From NCBI RefSeq assembly GCF_964340395.1, contig NC_135570.1, forward strand, positions 2,093,501 to 2,157,500: 64,000 nucleotides of DNA. The letters run 5' to 3'. Below the pieces are notes generated by a model. The model had not been told where the DNA came from. It saw only the letters and a program-made list of their open reading frames with translations, and made no database searches. Positions 13,043 to 25,624 of this stretch are shown one piece after another (positions within the stretch are counted from its first letter, which is position 1; every line of letters starts with the position of its first letter). A program made the translations under genes and the position numbers. Source of the DNA: Glandiceps talaboti (Eukaryota > Hemichordata > Enteropneusta > Spengelidae).

Positions 13043-14734
13043 GTTGACGTATATCAGGAAGTCCTTTTAACACTGCAGCCTCAAAGGAGTTGGTCTTACT
13101 ATGGGTATGTAGTACATTACCTTTTCCAGATTCAACATAAAACTTCATTGTGTACTATTCCGATTAAGTTCTTTCCTTATCAATGATCATGCATTCGAGT
13201 GTGAACAACACACTAATATGTGTGAGAGGAGATGTACTACAATTATCCTGGTCATGGTTTTTATTTCACAACACTCTGACGTAGATCATATCTTTTTTCG
13301 ATATAGTATTCAATATGTATGGTTTATTGTTTGAAGAAAATGTTCTAGACAACCGAATGTTGTGTCATAATCTAGATAGAAACAAAACTGAAAGCTGTAA
13401 ATGGAACGGGTTTTTTAAAAACTGCGTTGTTAAATATAATGCCTTCTTCATATATCATACACCCTTCATACTATTTAAATCACCCGTGGGTAAATGTATC
13501 TGTGCAGTTGTACACACAGTATGGCAAAATAAATCCTTGTTGCTGCACTATCTATTAATACAATCGACCCCAAATTAACATTTATAATGTCTAATTATCG
13601 TATCGACATTTTAACAATTTTCAGTGAATGTATTTTGGCTTGTCTGATCGGAAGAATGGTAATTCAGGTACAGCTAGTTCGGCTTTAACTGTTTTACAGA
13701 TGGTGATTGCAATAAACCAAACTTATTAAAATCCCTTTATTCAAATGATTACACAGGACTCAGTGAAATATCCAATGCTTTGATGTCATGATACATGTAA
13801 CGGATATTGTTTTGAATGTGGAATCCGATTTGACATTGTATTATGAGACATATCGCAACTGCATCAGTTTTCTTAGTTCCGTACGTGTATATGCAGTAAC
13901 ATGGCAACTGTGACACCTGTGGACTTCATGTGACTGAAGTATCCCCAACCTTCCTACCTTCACTCTAGGGTATCTATGGTATCATGTGGGGTAGGTACAG
14001 CTGGGTCGAATAGCCCACCTCATTAAGTTCACTACATTCATCATAAAATGTCATTTTACTGTAACCCTTACCAAGTCGTCGTGATAATTCACTTTTTAGA
14101 TCTAACACGCAGCTGATACAAAACTCTTTTTCGCAGTGCAACTTATATATGATGCCCTCAAACTAGAGACTAATAACTCGTGAGTTTTATTATTCAATAT
14201 TACCATACCCTAACATAAATATACAGGTACAGAACACGGCAAGTAAGGCCTAAAAATGTGTGGTTCTGATTACGCTCAGTGTTAGAATAGGTGGGGTAGG
14301 TAGACTTCTCATTTTATTTTATTATGTGAATGTCTAGTTCAGGTTTTCCACTGTTTTCCAAATGGTCTCTGTGTTGTTTATTTCTTCCTATCAGATGTAC
14401 AGCCATTACAGATTCGAAGAACAGTTTTATATTGTCTTTTTAAGTTTATGTCAGTTTCCCACATCCACTATTTCTGGCCAGACTTCACAATTTTCACGAG
14501 TTTATTATTTTCGAATATGTAAAAAAAGGTTTAGCGTCGGCAGTGAAAAACTAGATGGGGTCGTATAATCGGAACCAAACAATTTTTTTTGCATATATAT
14601 AATTATGAAACCAGCAAAAAACCAGCACTTGAAACAAAACATATCATAATTATACACAGCTGTATATGTGATATATAAATCGGTTTTGGATGTTTACACA
14701 GTATTCCACAGATACAGGTACAGAATACAGCAAG

Positions 14735-14800
14735 CAAAGCAAAGCAAAGCAAAACAAAGCAACGCAACGCAACGCAAAGCTAAGCTAAACTAAGCACAGT
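14735..14800. repeat. Decaying (AAGCA)n pentamer repeat
   Basis: AAGCA units grade into ACGCA and CTAAG variants, then into a C/A-rich, G-poor stretch to about 14850. Confidence 0.85.
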
Positions 14801-15504
14801 AAATACAACAAAACAACATAAACCAAAGCAAATAGAACAAATACAATAGAATTGATAGTCTTCTTCACATTTGAAATTATTAGACTACTCTAGGTATGCA
14901 AATTATAATGGTTATAGACCATGAGAACAGTTGACATTTCCTGATATAGTTACGGATGGGTGGTCCTTATATTGAATACAGCCAGGGTTTAGACGATAGA
15001 AGAACCCTATCATAATTACTTGAACTTCATTTGATAAGTAATCGATATCATCTTTAAATTAATGTTTTGGAACACTAACAGCTTTCTATTAAATCGTCTA
15101 ACATGACTGATTAATCTGTAAAAATCAATACAGTATTAAACAAAGTCATGATTATAAAAGGAAATGCTATAGTGCAGTGCATTGAATTCGATACTCATGA
15201 CAGGCTGTTTTGAAAATAACAAGTCGAGTCGACACGTTTGACATATCGCTGTCTGCAAACGTGTACCAATTACTCCGTTGCATGTGTACAAATCGCAATA
15301 TGTGTCGCATTGGCTCACCATGATGATGGTAATAAGTGTTCTCGTATAGCCATAAGGGTCATCTCACTGTTCGAAACTATGTCAAATGAACTTCTGTAAT
15401 GTAAAGAATGGCTACCACAACCAAGTGTCTCTTCATGTATTGAGTAATGTCGCGGATTCCAATTATGCAGTCAACTATACAAGGCACTTATAGAAGAAAT
15501 GGGA

Positions 15505-15650
15505 ATTTCATTACAGTCAGTACTGTAGTTGTTACACTCAAATCATACCTGGAACGAAGGGGGATTTCATTACAGTCAGTACTGCAGTTGTTACACTCAA
15601 ATCATACCTAGAACGAAGGGGGATTTCATTACAGTCAGTACTGCAGTAGC
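15505..15650. repeat. 59 bp tandem repeat, about 2.5 copies
   Basis: Units begin at 15505, 15564 and 15623 with ATTTCATTACAGTCAGTACTG; the third diverges after about 27 bases. The first two full units differ at only a few positions. Confidence 0.92.
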
Positions 15651-16286
15651 TGTACTCTAAGACTTATAGAACCATTTTCATCTAACCAGTACAATTCAGT
15701 GACTATTTACACGTGAATTTCGCCGAGTAACATAATTCTGATAACTATAATAATAAAGGTAGACTCAAAAGTAAACATTAATTTTGATGTTAAAACGTTG
15801 ATGCAAATTCTACAGTATTTCTTGTTAACCTTAGGAACTTGACAAAAATTACATGGGAGTGGAGGGGTGGCATTTCCAGACGTGTAGAAAAAGATTGACC
15901 ATGCACAAAGATCACTTACTGACTGACTGCCCCTCTGCTGTCATTGAGATTTATATAATAGAAAATATCATTGCGCAAACATAGTGACCCTTCCCAAACA
16001 TTTGCATGTAAAATTGTACCCCTAAAAACACTGCCGGTTCCTTCTCCCTGTAATGTTCATCCAGTCCCTAAGTATTTTTAAACGTTCCTAAGGATAGTTT
16101 TGACTAAAATAAACTGTTAATCATCATGTGAATATGTTTTAATAATTAGCCCTAATATCATATTGAAAATGTTTATGGTTACATTTATGTGAGAATGTTT
16201 GATATTTGGCGGGTGAAATTTACAAAAGTCGAATTGCATTTGAAAGGGGTTCACAATGTTTATTTATTTTATTTCATTTGTTTCAG

Positions 16287-16501
16287 ATTTTCCTATTGGT
16301 CGGTGCCAACTCGGCGACAGTCGAAGAGCAATCGTGAAAACCGCCGAAATATTTTGATTGAGTTTCCCACGTTGTAAGCAATTTTGGTGAATAAAAGCCA
16401 TGGACATGAATGAGTTGAAGCTGTGTTAACATCAAAACAAATCACGTATAAACTCTACCAATTTAAACATTTCAACTGAAATTGAAAAGTGAACTACTAA
16501 G
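16287..16501 (+). other. Probable 5' UTR of the LKR-like gene
   Basis: A long T-rich tract ends in TTTCAG at 16281-16286, giving a strong 3' splice site. The 215 bases between it and the start codon have stops in the receptor frame (TGA at 16490), so they are untranslated leader rather than coding exon. Confidence 0.4.
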
Positions 16502-17242
16502 ATGTCATCAACTGTACAACCGAGTCTTGAACCAACTTTTCTACCTTACTTTAACGGTACAAATTGGAACTGGGATGCCGCTATATGGGAGATTGTATTA
16601 TTATCTTTCCTCTATGGGATTATTTCATTTCTATCTGTATTCGGAAACACCCTTGTCATCTTTGTTATTCTCCGAAATAAGAAAATGTGGACTATCACCA
16701 ATTCATTTCTTGTCAATCTCTCAATGGCTGATATAGTTCTCGGTTGTTTCGCTATTCCCTTCCAATATCCCCCAGCTCTTCTTGGACGCTGGCCGTTCGG
16801 TGATTTCATGTGTGGTTTCGTACCTTTTACCAAACAATTATCAGTATTTGTCAGCATTGGAACTCTTACCGTTATATCTATAGATAGGTATTTTGCCGTC
16901 TGTCATCCTCTTCGCAGACACACAACTCCGACCATGGCTGGTTGCATTGTAGTAATCATTTGGGTCAATGCTATATGTACTGCAATGCCTCTCTTGATCA
17001 ATTCTCAGACTTTCATCATCCCAGACAGAGAAGTTACAGGCTGTATCATTGGTCCTACAGACTTTAACCATCCGTTGGGATGGGAGATATACCATTGCTA
17101 CGTTTTCGTAACATCATACGCAGTACCTCTAGTAGTTATCACGATAGCCTACACGCTAATCGCCCATAAAGTGTGGTTTCAAAAAACACCAGGCGAGTCA
17201 AATGAGGCTAGAGACGAAGCTATTATAAAGAACAAGCGAAAG
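16502..17242 (+). CDS. LKR: LKR-like receptor, coding exon 1 (N-terminus to ICL3)
   Basis: 247 codons covering the extracellular N-terminus, TM1-TM5 and the third intracellular loop. It ends in phase 0 at AAG followed by GTACGT, a good donor. The reading frame stays open for about 105 codons into the intron, through a TATG/TG repeat, so a naive ORF caller would give a false 351-residue truncated protein. The Lys-Arg-Lys before the donor joins Val-Ile-Lys-Met of the next exon, which restores the expected start of TM6. Confidence 0.93.
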
Positions 17243-17355
17243 GTACGTAGACGGGAATTGTTCCTTAATCAGTCACCATGTTTAAATGAGTTGGTGCCTT
17301 TAAGTTCCGGAAGGAATATTAGGTTATGTATGTATGTATGTATGTGTGTATGTAA

Positions 17356-17417
<62 letters not shown>

Positions 17418-18283
17418 ATGTATGTATGTATGTATGTATGTATGTATGTATGTATGTGTGTGTGTGTGTGTATGTGTGTATGTATGTATGTACGTATGTA
17501 TGTATGTATGTATGTATGTATGTATGTATGTATGTTTCATTTAGACATTCAACTTGAAATATTACGTACAGCAGATGTGAATAGTTATTTTGGTGATGAC
17601 GGTATTTAGAGAGGCCTTTGCATTGGTTATGTTTATACAATTCAGTTCTTTTACATAATTTGGTGTCTAGAGAACTGAGACACTGTAAAGACGTACTGTT
17701 TGTTCGTCAGTGGAGACATGTCACCATGTTAACATGTTATCTCCTTTCGATTTCATTGTGTTGGTTTAGCTTCATGTTGCATTGTACCATAATTGTAACA
17801 TATGATTCCAACACAAACGCAATATATATAGCATACACCTCCATAAAGTACTGTTTCTCAGCCACTTCTATAACTATAACGTTATTCTAAACTTGATCTA
17901 GCTCTAAATGATTGTATCATTAAAGTGTTGCTCGTGGTTTCTCACACAGGTCATTAAAATGGTGATGGTGATAATTATTCTTTTTGCTGTGTGCTGGCTA
18001 CCTCTTCAATTGTACGACATATTAAAAATTACTGAATTCTCAATCATTAGGTAAGTTGTAAACCATGGTGTAACTTTATTGTTGCTGTATAGTGAAATAT
18101 CTCACCACCTGACAATTACCCACTAACGAGTAAAAGACAGATTACGTAACATTATGGGGGGGGGGGGGTGATATTGAAAGCCTTTTGGGACTGTCCCCCA
18201 CAACTCAAGATTACATAGAAGATGACTATAGTAGTAGTTTTAGTCAACTGCCCATGACGTTTAGGATTGTCGTCGACAGCTCA

Positions 18284-18369
<86 letters not shown>

Positions 18370-18424
18370 CCACCACCACCACCACCACCACCATCATCAC
18401 CACCACCACCACCACCATCATCAC

Positions 18425-18457
<33 letters not shown>

Positions 18458-18509
18458 GACATTATCATCATCATCATCATCATGACATTATCATCATCAT
18501 CACCATCAC

Positions 18510-18583
<74 letters not shown>

Positions 18584-19246
18584 CATTATCGTCATCGTCA
18601 TCATCCTCAAAGCTGCAGCTTCAACAAGTGTACAAAGTCGACAATGCATAATGAATAAACATATGATTTAGAATATTTCGTAACTTTATTACTACTGATT
18701 TGTTTCGTTTGTAAAACACTACTGAACAGTTAGTCTTGTTCCTAAAGACCGCTGTCTCATGACAATAACTCCATAATATTTTCACTATTTTAAGCTTTCT
18801 TAAACTAATCATAGACCAACGTTAGTTATGTTATGAAAAGATTTAACCATTATCTTTTTCTTTCAGTTATAAACACATCGACATAATATGGTATTGTTCC
18901 AACTGGCTTGCGATGAGTAATTCCGCCTGTAATCCATTTGTTTACGGATTATTAAATGTAAGTCAAAGGCTTTGCTTACGTACAAACCAAGAGGATTATG
19001 TATTTCAATGAATTATTAAGTTAGAGAAACTGATAAAGAGTTCAAAATTACTACTAGTCTAGCTGATAGACGTCGAATGTTCTTCCGATACAATACGACA
19101 CACGACCGAATATTGTTATCGAGGATGGAACATCCGAGCGCAAGCCCTCACTGCGAACTTCGCTCGCTTATGTATCGGAAGAAAGCCCGAACGTCTAGCA
19201 GCAAGACTAAATTACTGGCCCCTTAATTTGATGGCCAAAAGAGGTG

Positions 19247-19280
<34 letters not shown>

Positions 19281-19900
19281 GGGGGGGGGTTGGGGGTTGA
19301 TGAGTTTAACTGGTGCTCAAATTTGTGAAGATGTTTTGATCAATATGAATATCTAATGTTGACCTATGCAATTATTGTAAAAGTATTGTTGGAATGATAT
19401 CATATTGGATATCATTAGTAAAATGACATCATTAAATGGATATATAGCAATAGTCACAATCATCCGGTCAGTTGATTTGATACGCCCCAGGGTGTACACT
19501 ATTGACACTAATTTAGTCATCATATCATATCATATCATAACAGTTTCGATTCAATGCTCAGCTGGTACAGCTTTATGCCATGTTTTCTTCTGATATCATA
19601 ACACACTGTTTTAATCACTTTCACAGGATAATTTCAAACGTGAGTATGCGAAGATTTTCAAGGTATCCAAACATACAGCCAAGGTTTATCCACCAAGAGA
19701 TGGTCCAAATGCTATTCACAGTCAAGAAGAGAATGTACGGGTAAGATTGTTATCACACTATGTAATTCTAATATCCTTCACGAGATATAAAAGAGATGTA
19801 TGTATGTATGTATGTATGTATGTATGTATGTATGTATGTATGTATGTATGTATGTATGTATGCGTGTGTGTGTGTGCGTGCGTGCGTGCGTATGTATGCC

Positions 19901-19951
<51 letters not shown>

Positions 19952-20122
19952 GTGTGTGTACGGTACGTATCACAAGTTTACCAATTATAGAAATTTCGAT
20001 ATGTTAGACTGAGTCGAAGTATTTTTCTGTTACAGAGTAATGGTGTACATCGACAAACAAGCGGTACACACATCGGTCAGATTAATGCTGCTATTAATCA
20101 AGCTGGTCCAGGAAACATTTAA
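16502..20122 (+). CDS. LKR: Leucokinin-receptor-like class A neuropeptide GPCR, complete, five coding exons
   Basis: Join 16502-17242, 17950-18050, 18867-18957, 19627-19740, 20036-20122: 1134 nt, 377 residues, frame kept at every junction (phases 0, 2, 0, 0). The protein is a seven-helix rhodopsin-family receptor for a neuropeptide at the cell surface. Visible landmarks: sequon N18; TM1 N49; TM2 D77; C104 at the top of TM3, pairing with C181 in ECL2; DRY 128-130; TM4 W154; TM5 P209; TM6 CWLP 262-265; TM7 NPFVY 303-307; helix 8 from 312. Leucokinin-receptor-type stretches are IPFQ..ALL.RW in TM2/ECL1, KNKRKVIKM at the base of TM6, CWLPLQLYDIL, and WLAMSNS..NPF.YG before helix 8. An in-frame TGA at 16490 precedes the ATG. 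The family call rests on remembered family motifs, without a database search. Alternatives are tachykinin, RYamide or QRFP-like receptors, which share parts of this pattern. Being a class A peptide GPCR is near certain; the leucokinin assignment is likely. Confidence 0.9.
17325..17535. repeat. (TATG)n/(TG)n microsatellite in LKR-like intron 1
   Basis: About 210 bp alternating between TATG and TG blocks, starting roughly 80 bases after the exon 1 donor. It causes false open frames in several frames of both strands. Confidence 0.97.
17950..18050 (+). CDS. LKR: LKR-like receptor, coding exon 2 (TM6)
   Basis: 101 nt after a CACAG acceptor and before GTAAGT. It encodes TM6 with the CWLP toggle-switch motif and the start of ECL3, and ends in phase 2 so that a Ser codon is split with the next exon. 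Too short to show up as an ORF; found by looking for the missing TM6 downstream of exon 1. Confidence 0.92.
18284..18583. repeat. (CAT)n trinucleotide array in LKR-like intron 2
   Basis: About 300 bp of CAT repeats with CAC blocks and two GACATT interruptions. Translated it gives polyHis, polySer or polyIle, none of which is a real protein here. Confidence 0.97.
18867..18957 (+). CDS. LKR: LKR-like receptor, coding exon 3 (TM7)
   Basis: 91 nt after a pyrimidine-rich TTTCTTTCAG acceptor, ending at an AAT codon followed by GTAAGT. It completes the split Ser codon and encodes TM7 with WLAMSNS and NPFVY. The exon ends in phase 0. Confidence 0.92.
19061..19205. mobile_element. Small foldback element in LKR-like intron 3
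   Basis: Left arm 19061-19092 contains TTCTTCCGATACA; the right arm 19171-19205 contains its complement TGTATCGGAAGAA, with matching flanks around AGACGT/ACGTCT. The interior has a CGAGCG...CGCTCG inverted pair. This suggests a decayed foldback MITE; no target duplication was identified. Confidence 0.5.
19244..19297. repeat. (GT)n plus G-run in LKR-like intron 3
   Basis: GT dinucleotide tract with one TTT break, ending in nine or more G and a second G-run. Confidence 0.95.
19627..19740 (+). CDS. LKR: LKR-like receptor, coding exon 4 (helix 8 and proximal tail)
   Basis: 114 nt (38 codons) between a TTTCACAG acceptor and GTAAGA. It begins DNFKREYAKIF, a typical amphipathic helix 8 following the Asn that ends exon 3, and continues into a polar cytoplasmic tail. 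Confidence 0.88.
19797..19961. repeat. (TGTA)n-(TGCG)n-(TGTC)n compound repeat in LKR-like intron 4
   Basis: Fills over half of the 295 bp intron. The motif changes TGTA to TGCG to TGTC while keeping the 4-base register. Confidence 0.96.
20036..20122 (+). CDS. LKR: LKR-like receptor, terminal coding exon 5
   Basis: 87 nt including TAA, after a TTCTGTTACAG acceptor. It encodes 28 polar residues of C-terminal tail rich in Gly, Ser, Thr, Asn and Gln. Frame continuity and the acceptor support it, but the tail has no conserved motif. If exon 4 read on instead, it would enter the microsatellite of intron 4. Confidence 0.8.
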   Translation, partial: SNGVHRQTSGTHIGQINAAINQAGPGNI

Positions 20123-23100
20123 ATTCAACAATGGTTTCAAGAAAATATGTTTTCGATCGAAATGAAAGTGTTGTGTAATTGACGTGTTCAACAAATCAAA
20201 CTGATGAACGAATCATGCATGAAGCATTTCGGAAATGACATTTCTTCAGATATTACAAAGTGAACGAGACTACCTTAATGGCTATGAGTAGTTTACTAAT
20301 CGACAAGTGTTGACAATTTGATGTATGGCTACTTAAAGTGAAGTATCTCAGTTTCCCAGATAATCTTCAATCTATACATATATCAGAGATCCAATTTTCA
20401 GCTGCTCAGAGCAGAACACACATCATGAATGTATGATTTCAACGGTTCTAGATATAGACGATAATATTCGTTGGTATTATTAATTCTGTCATTAACCACT
20501 GTGCGACTTCACACAGGACGTAACCTTTTTAGCAATGAAGCAGCATCCGGTTACAATATTATTTATCATTAGCTTTTAAAACCAGCATGTTAAATTGGTT
20601 TAATTCGGGGGGACTCGTCGATAACGATTGTTGCATTAGATTTACTTTCATCATCATCATTCAAACTGAAATAGGAAATATTATCCAGATAACCCATAAA
20701 AACTTGGTAGATTCCATTTTCTGAATTGGTACCATTTCCTCCCAATCAGTTTCATGTACATGTCGTTTGTTGTTTTGATTCAGGTTTCAAACAATTCCAA
20801 TGTTTTATAATTAAATATGTGTATGTGTATTATTGCTATATGTACGATGTTATTTTAAAACGAAACGTACATTTCTGTTTCATACATATGGATATTTTAG
20901 CATTTTACTTATAAAACAATGACAATTATTACATATTAATTTAGTTAGTAACTTCGCGTTTGATCTTATTCGACGAAATTGATTACTTATTGATGGAATA
21001 ATGTATGCTGTGTTGCCGAGTATTTAAAGCCCCAGTTGTCTGTCCACATGGTCTTCTTCATAAGGTTGACAACTTTCTGCGTATTACCCTTTCCAATATT
21101 GAAAATAATGATTCCTGACACCATAACGATATATAAACACCCATACTAGCGTCAATCCTGATCAGCTGACAAGTGTTTACAGTTTCCACATTAATCGGGT
21201 ACTGATCTGAAAGTTAAGTTTCACAACAAAATTACAAACATTTCATGTTGTAAGTGGCACATTCTGTAACTGGGACCGCTCTATGTCTTATTAATCAAAC
21301 TGAGTGTACAACATGTACACACATAATGCACACAGAAACCTATGTAAGAGTACGTTGGCATTAATAGTGTGAGTAAGGTGATAAAGTATGCACAACATGT
21401 GATGGGCATCGATCTGTCCGAGTGCGTAGGCTTCAGGACCATCAGAAATGTTTTTACTTAGTTGTTATAATATCTTTAAGCTAAATCAGCATAAGTTTAC
21501 TAATCCTTTGTATATTTACTCGGTATTATACATTTTTTTGTATGTCACGTGTTAAAACATGAACAATCTCCCCTTTTATCTCAGATGTCAACAAAGAGGG
21601 GTCTGTAACTCTTTTTTTCGAATGAAGAGTTTTGTCATTTCCTTTATTGATCAAAGTAAATATTTCATTGCAGTTCTTTTGAGAGACAGAAATGTAGTAT
21701 ACTATTGTAACACTTTTCACGGTTTGAAGGATACATTGTGATACAATTTCTGTGCTATTTTAGACACTGTGTATGGCGGCGATAGATAGGTTGTGTATAG
21801 AGGAATTTTCATACATCATATTCATGCTCTTTCTCGACCGTTTTACGACATTTTACCACTAGTAAGTTGAAGCTTACATCGATATTTTTTCATAGCTCTC
21901 GTCCAATCAGAATAACACATTAAGGTTGCCTTTATACTGATATGATATACGGTTTAACACATTGAATGAAAACAACGAGTCACTACACAAATATAGCTAA
22001 AATGATGTAGGCTTGGTGTTTCACTCATGGGACATTACACAATAAACACAAAAAGGGCTTATTAAGTTAATTATAATACATGTATGTTTTTTAATGTTAA
22101 GCAGTATTTGATGAATGTCAGATGGTTATATGTATATTTAATGGATTTTATTCACCGTTAAAGTCCTTGAATTTATGGAAAATTGTGGAGCTTATTGTTA
22201 AAACAAGTTATTGCAAAAGCTAGGGAGATTGTTGGCAGCTTAAATCAGTTCACAAACCATGACGGAAACCAATTGATTTATTTACTGCTTTCAGGAATGG
22301 ACTTCTGTTTGATGGTTTCAAATGTTGAAATATGCTTTATATAAATTTTCTATCTGGTGAAACAGTTTGGTTCGAAATAAAATATATCCTAAAATACCCC
22401 ATAGAAATCCAAGTCTACATAGTAGATGACAAGATAGAGTTTCCAATAACCTATCATATATATTTGTATGTATTATAACTGTTGTATTCCCCATTTCAAT
22501 GTAGTTGATTTCAAATAAAGGGGTTGATGTTCACAATACATGCTGTCTGTCGGCTTATCAATTTTTGGAAGTCAGATAAGTTTTATTTTCTCAATTATAC
22601 TTAGTTTGTGTGTTGCGAGAATGAATGTTCACGAACAATGATATTGAGTTAACGATAATGAAATGTTGAGGTTTGGTTAGAGGTCACGGGACACCAGAAA
22701 ATTAATGGAATTTTTATTTTTTATAAATCAAGCCAATGTCTCATATTTAAGACGATTCCTAAAGTTTCGTCACTACAACTGAGAGTAAACAAGCCCTTAT
22801 CATGAGAAAAAAAGGTTATTCCGTGTGCACATGGTGATTACAGACGTTTACACGTACAGTTCAATATAGAGTGGCAGCAAAGACTAGAATTTGATTAAGT
22901 GTAAGTTTTAGTGGGATTAATCCTACAACAGGCAGTATGTGATAAGAATGAAATACAACACATTCTGACAGTAAATCGTTATTATATCTTGGAAACAGTT
23001 AGACATGTGAAGAACTGTACATATTGTGATAATGATGTTGAGGACGAGTTTTACTGATACTCAAGTGTGACAGAATTACATGCCTGATTGATTTAAGCCA

Positions 23101-25461
23101 TGCTGTTGGAAAAAACAATCTGTCTAACTTACGAAAACCGTTAAGCAACTTTGTAACAGGTAGTGTTTTACGTTCTGCCCATACATAACATATAACATTT
23201 AGCAGGTCATTCGCAACTACATTGCATTTTTCATCTACCACTATTTTACTTTATGGTGTATACTTTTCCTTTTTCGTATTGAACTGACGTGCAGAAATTG
23301 TCCAAAGTTGACAAGAATTGAATCTTGTCAATATGGGACACATCAAACAACTTTAGATGAGAATAGGTGATAGTACATAACTGATCTAATTATAATTCAT
23401 GACATTATTCATATAACTTGTCCACAGTTACTGCTATCATACATAATTTGCTTTACACTGTTTTGAAAAATCACACATGACCACACATGGTGATACGACG
23501 GATTTCACATTACCGTTCAGTGGCTGTTTGATACAATAATGTAGAAACTAAAGAAATTACAATGCTACATTTTAAGATAGCAAAATTGAACGAATACAGT
23601 TTCTTGCAACATTTTGTTGCACTGACGTGCCACCATACAAAATGTACATATATCAAATGCAGACAGCCAATCATTGGCGTCTGCGTCTTGTTGCAATACA
23701 TTGGTTTAAATGTTTCATTTCACTTAGACAAAATGTAGCAATAAATTGCAAACTTGTTATTAAAGTGTAGCATGTGCTGTTTCTGATTGATTTCTGCATT
23801 GCTGTATCAAACAGAGAAGCTGAACGGTATTTTGAAGTCTACTGTAACAAAAATCATAAATTGCTTGATCATCAACCTGAGGATAGAATCCTCCAAGTTC
23901 AAATTGATACCAAAATCACATTTTTTTTTACTAGGTTGAGGATTGCATTCACGAGGGTAAAACGTCTTATTTGCTTGTTGCGCTATAACACAGCTTGATA
24001 TTTGAAAGCAAATCTGACAAACATAGTATAACATCAAAATGGTAATATTAGAACTGACGTTTCAATTTTCTGATATGATGTAAAGTGAACCTCTGAGTCT
24101 TTGTATAATTTATCATGGTTAGGGTAGGTCAAAAGTATCATTCCTATGCATACGACCTTTAACCTCATTATATTAATACAATTAATCAATCCGTCGTATA
24201 CAATAAAGAAATTGAAGGCAAAGTAGTGATTAATCGTCCCAAAGTATTTTATAGGAAACCACGAACATTAACTAGCTGTCGTTCCATTTTCGTCACAAAA
24301 TAAGGCTTTACGAATCACACACTGTTAATAACGTAACATTAGACAGTTTTACGAATCACACACTGTTAATAACGTAATTAGACATTTACTCTTTCATTAT
24401 TCTCAGCCAAGTTAACAATTCTAGGAGTTAATTCTATGAAATTGCAACGTATCTCGAAATAATGTGTGCATGAAGTAATATGGATTCTGACAAATCCAAC
24501 TTGTAGTATATAAGTGATCATTTGGATGAGAAATGGGTAATTAGATAACAACTTTGTCATGTTTTTCTACAACAGTTTGTTTAGAAATCACTTTCTGTAC
24601 GTACAAAATACATAATTTGGTTTAGTTCTTTTCGCATTTAAATGATGAAAAGACGGACGTTAGTTAATGTTGTTCCACATTATTCATTCAAGTAGTACAA
24701 TCTGATAAACTTGATTAAAATGAATTCAAATCCAAGATAAATCATTTCTCATCCATATGACTAAAATGCTATGGACCAGGTTACGATTTCGCCGGAACAA
24801 CTACGATATATAAACCGACGAGATGTTATGATGAGGTAAATGAAGCAAGACTCTTCTGTCAAATCGACATTAAACAAAACGGTGCATTTGTGTGGACCAG
24901 TGTGATGCACCTAATGGTATCGTCTTTCAAGATGTTGATAGATTCCAATTGGTAATTGTAATTGCTGGAACGTTTACAGCAACACAGTTGTGCACAAATT
25001 GCTAGCTTTTATTAGAACTAATCTGAACTAAGGTTTTAATCAACTTCTAAATAAATCGATTTAACAGCGTCTTAATGCATATGACGATCGATATTGGTAG
25101 GAGCAGAAAACTATGTTGACAAAGACAGCATACTACACAGTGCACGACTGATTACATCTTGTAATTGACAAGAGAAATAAAGATCTTTACTTTATTGTGG
25201 AGACAAGATAGTGATAATTGCAGATATTACTATTGATAAAAACATGGCTTATAATTCACCAAATTACCTAGTTTTACATCGATTTGACTAAAACAAACAA
25301 TCTCACGACCCAAATGAAATCTGTATAACTTATTTGTCATTTCTCAGTTTTCCAACTTTGGCCTCTGACTGTCGGTAAATTAAGCGGTAATTGTGCAAAC
25401 GACTCTGCCGCTAGATGACGATAAATTGCAATATGTAAGCCTTAATTAATCCTGGGACACG

Positions 25462-25464
<3 letters not shown>
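20123..25464. other. 3' flank of the LKR-like gene and gene-free DNA
   Basis: The early part is presumably 3' UTR; the first AATAAA downstream of the stop that I noticed is at 22041-22046, so the UTR may be long or use a variant signal. No coding frame with a recognisable domain follows. A 41 bp duplication lies at 24307. Confidence 0.4.
24307..24388. repeat. Two-copy 41 bp tandem repeat
   Basis: TTTACGAATCACACACTGTT starts at 24307 and again at 24348, each followed by AATAACGTAA. Confidence 0.9.
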
Positions 25465-25536
<72 letters not shown>

Positions 25537-25624
25537 GGACACAGTATCAGTATTAGTCAGTTTCAGGAGTTATTCATTTCGAAGTTGTTTTATTGATTGT
25601 CTTATGGATTGATTGACTGGTTGG

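Larger units (their letters stand above)
9078..16286 (+). other. Proposed first intron of the LKR-like gene
   Basis: If the 5' UTR exon is right this is one 7.2 kb intron from GTAAGT to TTTCAG. No coding exon was seen in it. It holds a MITE-like element (10680), an exact 62 bp duplication (12917), a decayed pentamer repeat (14735) and a 59 bp repeat (15505). Otherwise it is plain intergenic sequence. Confidence 0.3.

Noticed and set aside
17243-17557. Extension of the receptor ORF to 351 codons ending in a Met-Tyr-Val-Cys repeat
   Set aside because: It reads through a good donor into a TATG/TG microsatellite and loses TM6-TM7, which are found intact in the next exons.
18185-18658. 157-codon polyHis/polySer frame
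   Set aside because: Translation of the (CAT)n repeat inside intron 2.
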